From an uncultured Cellulophaga sp. (GTDB taxonomy: Bacteria > Bacteroidota > Bacteroidia > Flavobacteriales > Flavobacteriaceae), in NCBI GenBank assembly GCA_947492955.1, contig CANLOV010000012.1, positions 1 to 64,000 of the forward strand: 64,000 bases of DNA, in the 5' to 3' direction. The notes beneath the pieces were generated by a model, which saw only the letters and a list, made by a program, of their open reading frames with translations, was not told the origin of the DNA and did no database searches. This document shows positions 9,402 through 18,065 of this stretch, piece by piece. Both the position numbers and the translations under genes were made by a program. How positions within the stretch are numbered: the first letter of the stretch is position 1; each line of letters begins with the position of its first letter.

Positions 9402-9433
9402 AAAAGGTAGCAATTTAAAATTGCTACCTTTTT
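9402..9433. terminator. Bidirectional terminator between miaE and DUF2853 gene
   Basis: The stem AAAAGGTAGCAAT / ATTGCTACCTTTTT is flanked by A-runs on the left and T-runs on the right. It can therefore stop transcription from miaE (plus) and from the convergent DUF2853 gene (minus). Confidence 0.9.
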
Positions 9434-9481
9434 GATATTTTAATGCTCTAATGTTACTTTAAAACATTACTTGTGTATTTT

Positions 9482-9823
9482 TTATTTGTACACAGACTCT
9501 TTTTTAAAGTGTATCGCTAATAAATAATATACTACAGCTCTATACTTATTTCTTTCAGATTTACCATATTTTTCTATAACAGCATTAATACCCTCTGTTA
9601 AAGCCGGACTATCTGCTAATCCTAATTTCTTAATTAAGAAATTATTTTTAACTGTGTCTAATTCTTTTTGATCAGAACCAGATACTGTTGAAGCATCTTT
9701 ATTGTAAATAGAAGGACCACATCCTATAGTAACTTTAGTTAGTAAATCCATATCTGGAGTTACTCCTATTTTAGTTTTTAAATCTGAAGCGTACTTTTCT
9801 ATTAGCTCGTCTCTTTTACTCAT
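9482..9823 (-). CDS. DUF2853 family protein
   Basis: The 113-residue small cytoplasmic helical protein is recognised as DUF2853 from its start (MSKRDELIEKYASDLK) and its C-terminal KYRAVVYYLLAIHF-like helix. The function of the family is not known. It lies 36 nt after menD and may be read through from the menaquinone operon, ending at the shared terminator at 9402-9433. Confidence 0.88.
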   Translation of the reverse strand: MSKRDELIEKYASDLKTKIGVTPDMDLLTKVTIGCGPSIYNKDASTVSGSDQKELDTVKNNFLIKKLGLADSPALTEGINAVIEKYGKSERNKYRAVVYYLLAIHFKKESVYK

Positions 9824-9859
9824 CTTAATAAGTGTTATTTTTTAGTTAATGATTAAAAA

Positions 9860-11581
9860 TTAACCGTAAGATATAAAATCAAAATAACTAAGCAAAATTT
9901 TATTGTTTAATAATCTAGGAGTTTTTATCTCTAATAGTTTGGGCTCTTCAGAATTATCATAAAAATTATTTAACACAGTTACTAACGATTCCTCATCAGA
10001 AGCCTTTAAATACTGCATATTATACATTTTACATAAATGGCTTACCTCTAAATTATGTGTAGTCTCAAAATAAGTTTCAAAATTATTAGTTTTATCGCAT
10101 CCAGGTAATATTCTAAAAATTCCGCCTCCCGAATTGTTAAATAAAATAATTCTAAAATCTTTTCTTATATAATTATTCCACAATGCATTACTATCATATA
10201 AAAAACTTAAATCTCCTGTTATAAATATCGTAGGTTCTTTATGGAATATAGCTGCTCCAATAGCCGTAGAGGTACTACCATCTATACCACTAGTTCCCCT
10301 ATTACAATATACGTTTACAGAAGCATCTAAATTAAATAACTGAGCATACCTAACCGAAGAACTATTGGCTAATTGCAATTGGTTTTTTTGGGGTACACTT
10401 TTTAACACATGGCTAAAAGCTAACATATCTGAAAAAGGAATTTCATCTATATATTCACTTCGTTTAGTTTCGTAGTTTTCTTTTACGAGCGCCCATTTTC
10501 TATAATAATCGCTTTCTACAACTTTTATATTGTTTAAAAAAGTACTAAAAAAACTGTTTACATCTGTTTTAAAATGATGTGATAAACAGAAAAATGTATC
10601 GTTTGCCTTTTTACTATCTACATGCCAATGGTGTTCTGGCTTGTAAGTTCTTAAGAAAGCTTTTATTTTTTTGGACACAATTAACCCTCCAAAAGTAAGT
10701 AGTATATCTGGCTGTAGCTCTTTAAAAAGCGTTTCATACTTTTCAGATTTTTCTATTGGTGCTATAATGCTATCAATACTTGGAAAAAAATTAGGGTGAT
10801 GTAAATTAGAAGTAGTTTCTGTAAAAACCAATACAGAATCGTCTTCTGCTAATTCATCTAAAAATTGTTGTTCTACAGTATTAGGTGCATTTACACCTAC
10901 TAAAATCATTTTTCTTTTAGCAGTATTCCAAATAGTTGTAAACTCATTTACATCTAATTGATTTTCATTACCTTCTTCTTCGTCTGACACTACAAAAGGT
11001 GTTACCGTAGATTTTTCTAAAATAGTATACAAAGGCTCCTCAAAAGGTACATTTATGTGTACTGGCACTTGCTCTTTCTTAGCTATTTTTAGTGCTGTAT
11101 GTAACTCAGCATCATTATAACTTTGTACTTCTAATTGATTAGGTGATGCTGCATCTATTTCTCTAGAAACATCTAATTTTAAATTTGCTGAATAACCAAT
11201 ATGATTAGCAAAAACGTTTTCTTGCCTTATAGTTTGTCCGTCCCCTATATCAATTTTATAAGAAGGCCTATCTGCAGATATTACTACTAAAGGAATATCA
11301 CTGTAAAAAGCTTCGGTAATAGCCGGATAATAATTTAACAAAGCACTACCAGAAGTACATACAACAGCTACAGGTTCTTTTAATTGCTGTGCTATACCCA
11401 AAGCAAAAAAAGCAGCACAGCGCTCATCTACAATACTATAACACTTAAAAAATGAATCTTCGGAAAAACTAATTGTTAAAGGGGCATTTCTAGACCCAGG
11501 AGATATTACTATATTTTTTATACCTTTTGCTTTGCAATGGTATACAACAGACTGCGCTGAGGGTATGTTAGAACATTTCAT
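9860..11581 (-). CDS. menD: SEPHCHC synthase MenD
   Basis: The 573-residue thiamine-diphosphate enzyme joins isochorismate and 2-oxoglutarate in menaquinone synthesis. The N-terminal SPGSRNAPL motif (about residues 27-35), the catalytic Glu region SGSALLNYYPAI, and the ThDP/Mg motif GDLSFLYDSNAL plus NNSGGGIF (about 455-490) are all present. Length is normal. It follows menF by 38 nt in the order thioesterase, menF, menD. menB, menC, menE and menA are not in this window. Confidence 0.96.
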   Translation of the reverse strand: MKCSNIPSAQSVVYHCKAKGIKNIVISPGSRNAPLTISFSEDSFFKCYSIVDERCAAFFALGIAQQLKEPVAVVCTSGSALLNYYPAITEAFYSDIPLVVISADRPSYKIDIGDGQTIRQENVFANHIGYSANLKLDVSREIDAASPNQLEVQSYNDAELHTALKIAKKEQVPVHINVPFEEPLYTILEKSTVTPFVVSDEEEGNENQLDVNEFTTIWNTAKRKMILVGVNAPNTVEQQFLDELAEDDSVLVFTETTSNLHHPNFFPSIDSIIAPIEKSEKYETLFKELQPDILLTFGGLIVSKKIKAFLRTYKPEHHWHVDSKKANDTFFCLSHHFKTDVNSFFSTFLNNIKVVESDYYRKWALVKENYETKRSEYIDEIPFSDMLAFSHVLKSVPQKNQLQLANSSSVRYAQLFNLDASVNVYCNRGTSGIDGSTSTAIGAAIFHKEPTIFITGDLSFLYDSNALWNNYIRKDFRIILFNNSGGGIFRILPGCDKTNNFETYFETTHNLEVSHLCKMYNMQYLKASDEESLVTVLNNFYDNSEEPKLLEIKTPRLLNNKILLSYFDFISYG

Positions 11582-11619
11582 CTAACACAAAAATACAACC
11601 TGTGTTTTTGTTTACCCAA

Positions 11620-12741
11620 TTATTTATTTGAATTCACCAGAATTTTACGCATAGTAATACTTTTAGCCACTGTTTCTTCCCATTCTTTCTCTGGTACAGA
11701 TGCTGCTGTTATACCTCCGCCAACATATATATATGCTTTATTTTCTTTTAATTGCATACACCTAAGGTTTACAAAAAGTGCTGTTTTATTCTTAATTACC
11801 TTATATGCTTTGTTTTCCTGATTTCTTCTTGTTGCGCTTCTATCTTTTTGTTCTTTATAATTTAACTCCCCCAAAAAACCAGTATAATATGCTCTATTGT
11901 AATTTTCGTTTTCTATTATAAAATTCTTAGCTGTATTTTTAGGAAGCCCGCATACAGCGGGGGTTGGGTGTAATACATTTAAAACTTCTTTAATATGATT
12001 GGTTTTAAGCATCCCTTTCACCGATGTTCTTAAATGCCATAAATTACCCGCTCTAAACGATTCTGCTTCCGAAATTTTTAATGCAGTAACATTATCCTCC
12101 AAGGCATCAACAATGTATTGAGTTACCATTTGTTGCTCCTCTAATTCTTTTGCTCCCCAAGTAGGGCTTTCTTCCCCAGTATAGGTTTGAGTTCCTGCTA
12201 AAGACATGGTTGTTAATTGCTTGTTTTCTGTCTTTAATAATATTTCTGGTGTTGCTCCCAACCACATCCCTATTTTAGGATGATACCATAAATAACAGAA
12301 AGCAGAACTATAGGTTGCTAAAAGGGTATTAAAAAGTGCTACAGGTTTGCTATCATAATCTACTTCCTCAATTTTTCTGGATAATACTACTTTTTTAAAA
12401 TCCCCTTTATGGATCGTAGCTATTCCTTTTTTTACAAGGTTGATGTGAAATTCTTTACCTTCATCATCTATATTCAATGTTTGTTTTAAATTGGCTTTAT
12501 TTGATGCTGGCAAATTATAATCTACCTTTTCTACTTCATTAGGTTTTAATAACACAACAGGGCTATCAGCATCAAAAGGAGCAAAAACAAATCCTGTTTC
12601 TGTATAATCTTTTACATGATAAAGTTCTGCATTGTTTTGCATTACAGCTACTACCTTATTCTCATTTGGTTTTCTGTAAATAACAAACGCATTTTCTTCA
12701 GAAATATGAGTTTCTATTTTTTGTAACAGGGAGGCAAGCAT
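11620..12741 (-). CDS. menF: Isochorismate synthase (MenF/EntC type)
   Basis: The 373-residue chorismate-using enzyme carries the family motifs KKVVLSRKIE (about 123-132), LGATPEILL, LAGTQTY and HPTPAVCGLPK (about 263-273). It converts chorismate to isochorismate. Its place directly before menD assigns it to menaquinone rather than siderophore synthesis. It starts 1 nt after the upstream thioesterase gene. Confidence 0.94.
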   Translation of the reverse strand: MLASLLQKIETHISEENAFVIYRKPNENKVVAVMQNNAELYHVKDYTETGFVFAPFDADSPVVLLKPNEVEKVDYNLPASNKANLKQTLNIDDEGKEFHINLVKKGIATIHKGDFKKVVLSRKIEEVDYDSKPVALFNTLLATYSSAFCYLWYHPKIGMWLGATPEILLKTENKQLTTMSLAGTQTYTGEESPTWGAKELEEQQMVTQYIVDALEDNVTALKISEAESFRAGNLWHLRTSVKGMLKTNHIKEVLNVLHPTPAVCGLPKNTAKNFIIENENYNRAYYTGFLGELNYKEQKDRSATRRNQENKAYKVIKNKTALFVNLRCMQLKENKAYIYVGGGITAASVPEKEWEETVAKSITMRKILVNSNK

Positions 12742-12742
12742 A

Positions 12743-13165
12743 TTATTTTTTAGGCAATGAAATCGTTGTGAGTTTACAAAGAGAAATTAAATTATCTGCA
12801 ACATCTGTAATTCTAATTTCCCATAATTGAGTAGTACGTCCTTTGTGTATAAAAGTAGCTTTAGCGTATACTTCACCTTCGCTAATACTCTTTAAATGGT
12901 TAGCAGACACCTCTATACCACGAACATAAAATTCTTGTGCATTTAAAAATATATAGGAAGCAGCACTACCAACACTTTCTGCTAACGCAATAGTTGCTCC
13001 ACCATGCAAAACACCATCTGGCTGATATACTTTTTTTGTTACAGGCATTTTTGCCACTAAAAAATCTTCTCCAACATCTATATATTCTATCTCTAATGTT
13101 TCCATTAAAGTGCCTTTACACGTTTCATTACAAATTTTAAGAATCTTCTCTTTATATTCGTTCAT
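12743..13165 (-). CDS. PaaI-type hotdog thioesterase, probable DHNA-CoA thioesterase
   Basis: The 140-residue hotdog-fold protein has the signature DGVLHGGATIALAESVGS (about residues 50-67), containing the His-Gly-Gly loop and catalytic Glu of the PaaI/4HBT-II class. As the first gene of the menF-menD operon it is probably the thioesterase hydrolysing 1,4-dihydroxy-2-naphthoyl-CoA (MenI role). That substrate is inferred from context, since the fold alone does not define it. Confidence 0.88.
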   Translation of the reverse strand: MNEYKEKILKICNETCKGTLMETLEIEYIDVGEDFLVAKMPVTKKVYQPDGVLHGGATIALAESVGSAASYIFLNAQEFYVRGIEVSANHLKSISEGEVYAKATFIHKGRTTQLWEIRITDVADNLISLCKLTTISLPKK

Positions 13166-13252
13166 TAGAGCTTTTTTTGTAAAAATAACATATTAAGACC
13201 TCAACTAAAGAATTAGCTATACATTTTAGTTGTTTTTAAGTTATAAAAAATA

Positions 13253-14242
13253 TTATTTGCTTTTTAACTTCCAAGTACGAATCCATTTATACTGTGTTGT
13301 CCTTTCCTCTTCTGATGCTTTATCAAATATACCCCCATCATCAGGAATTGGATTCCAATCATACGTTTCAATTGCCATATGTAAATATGCAGGCATATCC
13401 CACTCTACTGATGGTTTTATACTATAAACATATTTTCCATCTAAAAAAAACTGTACTTCTTCCTTAGACTTCCACCAAGCACCATAAACAAAAAAACGCT
13501 CCCAATTTTTATCTTCAGTTGCTATACTACCTTGTTTTTGTATGGATTCTGGATTACAACTTGTTTTACGATGAATTGTATTGGAATGGTATATTTTATC
13601 CCAATCCTTAGCCCATTCTTTTGTTTTTTCTGTTGTTCTTCCTACACATTCTTGAATATCTAACTCTAATTTTTTCTCGCAATCGTATTTAGTCATAAGC
13701 CAAAAAGTAGAAGACATTACCGTTTTATTGGCTTTCATTTTACATTCGAAATACCAACCTACTTTACCTGAGTTTTTGGAACGTACAATACCGCCTTGAT
13801 GTGTAAACTTTTTTCCATTTATGGTTTCTGGACTACTTAATTTACTAACAACTACATTTAAACTTCCGTTTTTTACACTTACATTACTAGCTTTAAATAA
13901 ACCTGGAGGTCTTCCTATCCACATCCAACTATTACCTACAGGCTCTTTCTGCCATTTAGCAGTGTTTAAATAATCCCCATTAAACTCATCGGACATATTA
14001 TCTACCTTTTCCCAAACTTTCTGCTTTGGTTTTGGGTCCTCTCCTAAATTAAAGGTTGGCTTATTGCCATTTAATATGGGGTTATTGTTAAAAGTTTTCT
14101 GTTGTATAAATTCACTTTCTAGTGTGGTTTTTTCTTCTTCAGAGCTTTTAACATGGCTACTACCGCATCTTAGGTTTAATGGCGTAATTAAAAATAGTAA
14201 CATTAATTTTACCCCAACAAATTTAAACCATTGCAACTTCAT
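13253..14242 (-). CDS. GH16 family glycoside hydrolase (agarase/porphyranase-like), probable lipoprotein
   Basis: The 329-residue protein has a signal-like N-terminus with Cys26 in NLRC (an imperfect lipobox), a low-complexity linker to about residue 75, then a GH16 beta-jelly-roll domain. The catalytic motif ExDxxE reads ELDIQE at residues 193-198, giving nucleophile Glu193 and acid/base Glu198. The subsite residues WMWIGRPPGLF and DGKYVYSI resemble beta-agarase/porphyranase subfamilies, which cut red-algal galactans. It is a lone gene without a SusCD pair. The exact substrate cannot be read from sequence alone. Confidence 0.85.
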   Translation of the reverse strand: MKLQWFKFVGVKLMLLFLITPLNLRCGSSHVKSSEEEKTTLESEFIQQKTFNNNPILNGNKPTFNLGEDPKPKQKVWEKVDNMSDEFNGDYLNTAKWQKEPVGNSWMWIGRPPGLFKASNVSVKNGSLNVVVSKLSSPETINGKKFTHQGGIVRSKNSGKVGWYFECKMKANKTVMSSTFWLMTKYDCEKKLELDIQECVGRTTEKTKEWAKDWDKIYHSNTIHRKTSCNPESIQKQGSIATEDKNWERFFVYGAWWKSKEEVQFFLDGKYVYSIKPSVEWDMPAYLHMAIETYDWNPIPDDGGIFDKASEEERTTQYKWIRTWKLKSK

Positions 14243-14350
14243 CTTATAAAAATTTATTTTTTATAAAAATGCAAGAAATAAGATTAATTTATAGGTGCAT
14301 ATTACCTAAAACATAGAACAAATGATTTTTTATAAAAACCTTCTAAATAG

Positions 14351-15988
14351 TTATACTTTTAAATCTATCTGCTTTAAATTTTCTATGCGATTTCGCTTTA
14401 AAAAAGCATCAATAGTTTCAAAATGCTCTATTACTCGTTTATCCTTAAACTCAAATACTTTCTGTGATAATCCCTGTAAAAAATCTCTATCGTGAGAAAC
14501 TAGTATTAAAGTACCATTAAACTCTAATAAAGCTTCTTTTAAAACATCTTTGGATTTTATATCTAAGTGATTGGTAGGCTCATCTAAAATTAACACGTTT
14601 ACTGGTTCTAATAATAGTTTCACCATTGCCAAACGTGTTTTTTCTCCACCAGATAGTACACTTACTTTCTTTTCTAAATCATCGCCACCAAACATAAAAC
14701 GTCCTAAGATATTTTTAATTTGCGTTCGCATATCTCCTTTTGCTACCTCATCTACAGTTTGGAAAATAGTTAAATCTGGATCTAACAAAGAAGCTTGGTT
14801 CTGAGCAAAATACCCCACTTTTGCATTATGCCCTAAATAACATTCTCCTTCAAAATCTATTTCACCCATAATAGCTTTTATCATAGTAGATTTACCTTCC
14901 CCATTACGCCCTACAAAGGATACTTTTTCGCCACGAGCTATAGACATATTAGCCTCTTTAAAAACTATATGTTCTCCGTAGCTTTTAGATAAGTCTTTTG
15001 CGGTTACTGGGTAATCTCCCGAACGCGGCGCGTCTGGAAAACGTAATTTTAAAGACGAGGTATCTATCTCATCTATCTCTATAATTTGTAGCTTTTCTAA
15101 CATACGTTCTCTAGAGGTAACCTGATTGGTTTTAGAATAGGTTCCCTTAAAACGATCTATAAAAGCTTGGTTGTCTGCTATAAATTTTTGTTGTTCTTGG
15201 TATGCTTTTATTTGGTGCGCTCTACGGTCTTTTCGTAATTCTAAATAATGAGAATAATTAGCCTTATAATCATAAATACGCCCCATAGTTACTTCTACAG
15301 TTCTGTTGGTAATATTATCTATAAAAGCTTTATCATGAGAAATAACAATAACTGCTTTGGCTTTATTTAATAAAAAATCTTCTAGCCATATTACTGATTC
15401 TATATCTACATGGTTTGTAGGCTCATCTAACAAAATTAAATCGGGCTTCTTTAATAGTAGCTTAGCTAATTCTATACGCATACGCCAACCACCACTAAAC
15501 TCACTTGTTAACCTAGTAAAATCTGTTCTCTTAAACCCAAGTCCTGCTAAAGCTTTTTCTACTTCTGCTTCATAATTAATTTCTTCTAGCGCATAATAAT
15601 GTTCTCCAAGCTCTGAAACTTTGGTGATTATTTTCATATAATCATCAGACTCGTAATCGGTTCTTGTTTCTAGCTCTTTATTTAAACGCTCCATTTCATC
15701 TCGCATTTCAAAAATATGACTGTAGGCCTTGGAAGCTTCTTCAAAAACGGTACAATCATCCTCTGTTAGTAAATGCTGTGGTAAATATGCAATAACTACA
15801 TCCTTTGGGTATCTAATTCCTCCTTTATTAGCTTTTTGTACTCCTGCTATAATTTTCATCATAGTAGACTTTCCTGCTCCATTTTTACCCATTAGGGCAA
15901 TTTTATCATTTTCATTTATAGTAAAAGAAACATCACTAAATAGAGTATGTCCGCTAAATTCTACTGCAATATTATCTACAGAAATCAT
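14351..15988 (-). CDS. ABC-F family ATPase (YbiT/EttA type)
   Basis: The 545-residue protein has two ATP-binding cassettes and no membrane segment. Walker A GKNGAGKS (about residue 34) and GRNGEGKS (about 357), two signatures (FSGGWRMR and LSGGEKTR) and Walker B LILLDEPTNHVD / VLILDEPTNHLD are present. The linker between them carries the charged helices typical of ABC-F. These proteins work at the ribosome E site, relieving stalls or protecting from antibiotics. Which subfamily this is cannot be settled by eye; YbiT-like is most probable. Confidence 0.93.
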   Translation of the reverse strand: MISVDNIAVEFSGHTLFSDVSFTINENDKIALMGKNGAGKSTMMKIIAGVQKANKGGIRYPKDVVIAYLPQHLLTEDDCTVFEEASKAYSHIFEMRDEMERLNKELETRTDYESDDYMKIITKVSELGEHYYALEEINYEAEVEKALAGLGFKRTDFTRLTSEFSGGWRMRIELAKLLLKKPDLILLDEPTNHVDIESVIWLEDFLLNKAKAVIVISHDKAFIDNITNRTVEVTMGRIYDYKANYSHYLELRKDRRAHQIKAYQEQQKFIADNQAFIDRFKGTYSKTNQVTSRERMLEKLQIIEIDEIDTSSLKLRFPDAPRSGDYPVTAKDLSKSYGEHIVFKEANMSIARGEKVSFVGRNGEGKSTMIKAIMGEIDFEGECYLGHNAKVGYFAQNQASLLDPDLTIFQTVDEVAKGDMRTQIKNILGRFMFGGDDLEKKVSVLSGGEKTRLAMVKLLLEPVNVLILDEPTNHLDIKSKDVLKEALLEFNGTLILVSHDRDFLQGLSQKVFEFKDKRVIEHFETIDAFLKRNRIENLKQIDLKV

Positions 15989-16164
15989 AAGTTATTTTTA
16001 AAATGCAGTGCAAAACTAAAAAAAGTAGCCTATAAACAAGAGCTATTATAAAACAATAAATAATAATACTAAACCTTATACCTTTAAACTTTATAATTTC
16101 ATATAAAAAAGTTATACCTTAGGGTAGTAATATATTAGTTTTACCCACACCTTAAAAAGTAACT

Positions 16165-16689
16165 ATGAAAACTACTGATAAAGCAAAAACAACATCAATG
16201 TCCACTACTGCAACAGAAAAACATACTATATACGACATTGCTATCAATGCTATAAATGGCACTCCTATTTCACTTGCCGATTTTAAAGGAAAAAAAATAC
16301 TTTTTGTAAATGTAGCTTCTGAATGTGGTTTTACCAATCAGTATAAAGAATTGCAAAAATTAAGTGATACCTACCCAGAGCAACTCGTAGTAATTGGTTC
16401 TCCATGTAATCAGTTTGGAAAGCAAGAGCCTGGAGATGCAACACAGATTCAAGAATTTTGTACTGTAAACTTTGGTGTTACTTTTTTACTTACCGAAAAA
16501 ATTGATGTAAAAGGAGGCCAACAACATCCATTATACAAATGGCTTACTTCTAAAGAGCTTAATGGAAAAAAGAATGCTGGTGTAAAATGGAATTTTCAAA
16601 AATATTTAGTTGATGAAAAAGGAAATTTTATAGATTATTATTTTTCTATTACTAAACCAATGAGTTCTAAAATTACCAAGCATATATAG
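16165..16689 (+). CDS. Glutathione peroxidase family protein
   Basis: The 174-residue thiol peroxidase has the peroxidatic Cys in VASECGFTNQY (about residue 52), the second conserved motif CNQFGKQEPG and the late WNFQKYLVD. A Thr/Ser-rich leader of about 20 residues precedes the domain; it is not a clear signal peptide. In bacteria such enzymes usually take electrons from thioredoxin rather than glutathione. It overlaps the next gene by one base and faces the photolyase operon, suggesting an oxidative-stress context. Confidence 0.93.
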   Translation: MKTTDKAKTTSMSTTATEKHTIYDIAINAINGTPISLADFKGKKILFVNVASECGFTNQYKELQKLSDTYPEQLVVIGSPCNQFGKQEPGDATQIQEFCTVNFGVTFLLTEKIDVKGGQQHPLYKWLTSKELNGKKNAGVKWNFQKYLVDEKGNFIDYYFSITKPMSSKITKHI

Positions 16690-17126
16690 TGTATTTAACT
16701 GGCTTTAAACTTTTATTAGATTTTGGATTAGTTGTTTTAATTTGGATAGTGCAACGTATTGTATATCCTAGTTTTCTCTATTACAACAATAAGGATTTAA
16801 TTGTATGGCATAAAAAATACACTTCTCGGTTTAGTTTTATAGTTATACCATTAATGCTTGGGCAGCTAGGTATTTCTTTATACCAAATTAACACCGTAAT
16901 TAACAGCTATACTATTGTAAACCTTATACTCATAATTCTTGTGTGGCTATCTACTTTTTTGCAGTTTGTTCCTATACATATGCGTATTTCAAACGGTATT
17001 ATTAATGATAATACCCTGAATATACTTGTGAAAAATAACTGGATAAGGACCGTATTATGGACTCTGATATTCTTATTCAATATTTTACACCTGATAATTA
17101 CAGATGCTAAAATTATTTTAAGATAA
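16689..17126 (+). CDS. Small polytopic membrane protein, GTG start
   Basis: The 145-residue protein has four hydrophobic helices (about 5-25, 47-67, 75-97, 118-140). No named family is certain. The start is a GTG whose G is the last base of the peroxidase TAG stop, an arrangement that implies translational coupling. Its last 9 nt overlap the convergent CIA30 gene. Position suggests a role with the peroxidase or the neighbouring light-stress operon, but that is inference. Confidence 0.75.
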   Translation: MYLTGFKLLLDFGLVVLIWIVQRIVYPSFLYYNNKDLIVWHKKYTSRFSFIVIPLMLGQLGISLYQINTVINSYTIVNLILIILVWLSTFLQFVPIHMRISNGIINDNTLNILVKNNWIRTVLWTLIFLFNILHLIITDAKIILR

Positions 17127-17609
17127 TACTATAGTATCTATCTCTAATTTAAAACTCTCTGCTTTTTTGTTTCCTATTAAAAAAGCTATCTCTTCTATAC
17201 TTTCGCCATCATAATTTGGCATATCTAATTTACGCCCTCTAAACACTGGGTACATATCTGATAAAGAAATCTCTATAACTTCCCAATCTTTAGAGGTATT
17301 AAATACTGTTGTATAAGAATGCTTATCTGTTACTTTAGCTTTTATTCTAAATTGATACTTTTTTTCATCTCCCCTAATCCTTACTATAATTTTTGAATAC
17401 GGTTTTGTATTCATTTTATTAAACTGATATCGTAAAGAAGAAAACCCTCCATTGTTTTCTAATGAAACATACCCTTTAAAAACACCTTTACCTTGCTCAT
17501 TTAAATAAATTTCTGAGGAAGATTTTCCTCCCATCACAACATCATTTACTGTACGCCAGTCGCTAATACTAACTAATTTATTAAACTTAAATATAGGTGA
17601 TGATTGCAT
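17118..17609 (-). CDS. CIA30 family protein
   Basis: The 163-residue protein fits the CIA30 (complex I intermediate-associated 30) domain, a galactose-binding-like beta sandwich. The WRTVNDVVMGGKSSSE start and the GGFSSLRY motif are typical. Mitochondrial CIA30 helps assemble NADH dehydrogenase. Bacterial members are often found next to photolyases or NAD(P)-binding proteins and have no defined role. It is the last gene of the photolyase operon, 14 nt after the preceding gene. Confidence 0.85.
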   Translation of the reverse strand: MQSSPIFKFNKLVSISDWRTVNDVVMGGKSSSEIYLNEQGKGVFKGYVSLENNGGFSSLRYQFNKMNTKPYSKIIVRIRGDEKKYQFRIKAKVTDKHSYTTVFNTSKDWEVIEISLSDMYPVFRGRKLDMPNYDGESIEEIAFLIGNKKAESFKLEIDTIVLS

Positions 17610-17623
17610 TTTTAATAGCTGTT

Positions 17624-18049
17624 TTATGAATCGTAATAACTTAAATTTAAAAAAGCATTTTTTAGATCTATCATCTTTTCTATAAACTTTTTGTTATTCG
17701 TATAGTTCTTATTTTTACTACACTTTATAAAATTTCCGTTAGCATGTATACTAAATGTTTGTGCATTATAAATTACAAGTCTGTAATAGGGTATTATCCA
17801 TGAATAACGTTCTAGCCTGTTTGTAAAATGTACAATAATTCCTTTGGGTCTTAATTCTATATTGGTATAATTTACAGCTATAGTATCTAAGTTTTTTGGT
17901 TTTAACTTAGGACTAAATTCACTAACCACTAACCTACTAGAACCAACACTTCCCATTTTTAATTTTTCTAAAAAAGAAAATGCTTTACCAACCAAATTAA
18001 TACTTTCTTTAGTATAATCTATATTCTTATAACTTGTATTAAACACCAT
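17624..18049 (-). CDS. Hypothetical protein in photolyase operon
   Basis: The 141-residue soluble protein is of unrecognised family, without signal peptide or membrane helix. It has a mixed alpha/beta look, with a central stretch (IELRPKGIIVHFTNRLERYSW) reminiscent of a PH-like or TATA-fold strand pattern and a Lys/Asn-rich C-terminus. It lies 16 nt after the SDR gene and 14 nt before CIA30, so it is co-transcribed. No function can be assigned. Confidence 0.7.
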   Translation of the reverse strand: MVFNTSYKNIDYTKESINLVGKAFSFLEKLKMGSVGSSRLVVSEFSPKLKPKNLDTIAVNYTNIELRPKGIIVHFTNRLERYSWIIPYYRLVIYNAQTFSIHANGNFIKCSKNKNYTNNKKFIEKMIDLKNAFLNLSYYDS

Positions 18050-18065
18050 TGTTTTTGTTTTACAT

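Noticed and set aside
13202-13232. Inverted repeat CAACTAAA / TTTAGTTG between the thioesterase and GH16 genes
   Set aside because: Only 8-bp arms with a 15-nt loop and no T-run on either strand; not enough for a terminator.
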